Source of the DNA: Nematopogon swammerdamellus | Taxonomy: Eukaryota; Arthropoda; Insecta; Lepidoptera; Adelidae | NCBI GenBank assembly: GCA_946902875.1 | Contig: OX336345.1 | Span: 22,723,395-22,787,394 of the forward strand | Length of the DNA: 64,000 nt | Direction of reading: 5' to 3' | Shown: one piece after another, positions 63,027-64,000 of the stretch | Position numbering within the stretch: position 1 is the first letter of the stretch | How the letters are laid out: each line of letters starts with the position of its first letter | Made by a program: the position numbers and the translations under genes | The notes under the pieces: model-generated | The model's input: the letters and a program-made list of their open reading frames with translations, nothing else | Told to the model about the DNA's origin: nothing | The model's database searches: none

Positions 63027-64000
63027 ATGAACGAACAGCCCAGGCTGATGTGTTCATGTCTGAGTTCACTGGTGCTTTGTTATTTTGATGTTAGTTTAGT
63101 TTGGTGTTTTTTTAGGTGTTTGTCGAGTCTGTTTTTAAAGGAATTGGTGGTGGGTGCTTGTACGACATCTTCGGGCAGTTTGTTCCACATTTCCACTGCT
63201 CTATTTGACAGGAAGTTTCGTCTCAGATTTGTTGAGCTGACAGTGACATTCAGCTTCAAGCTATGGCCTCGGAGATGACTATTTGTATTTCTAGTAAAGA
63301 GGTTCTCCAGTTCTGGACAATCATAATGCTGATTGAGAATCTTGTATGTTTCTATGAGGTCACCCCTTTCTCTACGTTGCTCCAATATTGTCAGGTTGAG
63401 GATTTTTAGTCTTTCCTCGTATGGTTTCCTCTTCAGTGATTTTGGTATCTTGGTCGCTCTTCTTTGAACTCTTTCTAGGAGAGTAATATCTTTGACGAAG
63501 TAAGGATTCCATATTTGAAATCCATATTCCAAGAGTGGTCTAATGTGAGATTTGTAAATTTTGATTAATGTCTCTACAGTCAGGTTTTGAAATGATTTTC
63601 GTACAACATATAGTATGGCGTTTGCTCGTTTGACTATGGTCTCTATATGATTTGCCCATTTTAGATCTTCTGAGATATTTATTCCCAGATATTTCTGAGC
63701 CTGTGTAGAAACTATTATGTCTGTTCCGATTTTATACTGGAGTCTTGGGTTGTTATTCCCTATATGCAAAACTGTGCATTTCGAGGGGTTAGTTCGTATT
63801 AGCCAATGGCGGGTCCATTCCAATATTCTGTCCAGGTCATCTCTGAGTGTCCCACTGCTCACAATGGGGTCGGCAATGAGTTTTGCATCATCGGCGAATA
63901 GGCTTGACATGGCTTGGATAACAGCGCAGATGTCGGAGATGTAGAGACCAAATAGAGTCGGTGCCAGAACTGATCCTTGGGGCACTCCGCTGAGAACGTC
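63027..64000 (-). CDS. LINE reverse transcriptase C-terminal part, runs off the window
   Basis: Frame open from 64000 down to the stop at 63080: DVLSGVPQGSVLAPTLFGLY, FADDAKLI, TNPSKCTVLHIGNNN, KYLGINISEDLKWANHIETI, RPLLEYGFQIWNPY, LERVQRRATKI and NKLPEDVVQAPTTNSFKNRL. RT motifs B-E and the connection region of a CR1/Jockey-like element; the 5' part lies beyond the window. The ORF is intact here and the 3' end is a (AAAT)n tail. Confidence 0.85.

Overview
The window looks like lepidopteran (moth or butterfly) nuclear DNA. It is AT-rich, its host genes are cut into short exons with GT..AG introns, and the space between exons is packed with transposons. These include 5'-truncated LINEs with simple-repeat tails, tRNA- and 5S-headed SINEs, TA- and TTAA-flanked inverted-repeat elements, a Helitron end of the 'TTTTGCCCGCGACTTCG' type common in Lepidoptera, and a BEL/Pao LTR element. 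No rRNA gene, CRISPR array or prokaryotic operon is present. The species cannot be told from sequence alone.

Four host loci can be supported. (1) The 3' end of a group I p21-activated kinase, Pak3-like (+ strand, exons 6211-6695, 7644-7820, 10662-10793), covers most of the kinase domain; its 5' exons are not visible. (2) A methionine synthase reductase-like flavoprotein (- strand, five phase-0 exons from 34832 down to 24785) carries complete FAD/NADPH reductase signatures but no flavodoxin (FMN) domain in view. (3) A complete eight-exon gene on the - strand (47959 down to 39757) encodes a 332-residue secreted protein with 12 cysteines confined to its C-terminal half; I do not recognise the family. 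(4) A short + strand coding exon (51751-51894) starts an unidentified helical protein, and 52541-52679 may be a later exon of it.

Layout. 1-6150: LINE ends, a 388-bp MITE and gene-free DNA. 6211-10793: kinase exons with SINEs, LINE tails and GC islands in the introns. 10800-24780: repeats only, including several precisely bounded TA-flanked MITEs and a Helitron nested in an older MITE. 24785-34832: the reductase gene, whose introns hold an RTE tail touching a splice donor and a LINE with a restriction-like endonuclease that is itself split by a 1-kb foldback element. 35000-39700: repeats. 39757-47959: the secreted-protein gene with a LINE reverse transcriptase, RTE copies and a 5S/tRNA SINE in its introns. 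48000-51400: hairpin elements and a composite repeat. 52700-64000: a LINE, a very young BEL/Pao element (53750-59657; LTRs differ at 1 of 380 sites; integrase core missing), more LINEs, and a piggyBac-like non-autonomous element (60967-62949).

The host genes show no sign of working together; they are neighbours in transposon-rich DNA. The most unusual items are the SINE family with a tRNA-like 5' end fused to a 5S rRNA internal-promoter segment, the reductase gene without an FMN domain, the integrase-less but recently inserted BEL/Pao element, and several nested insertions whose order can be read directly.
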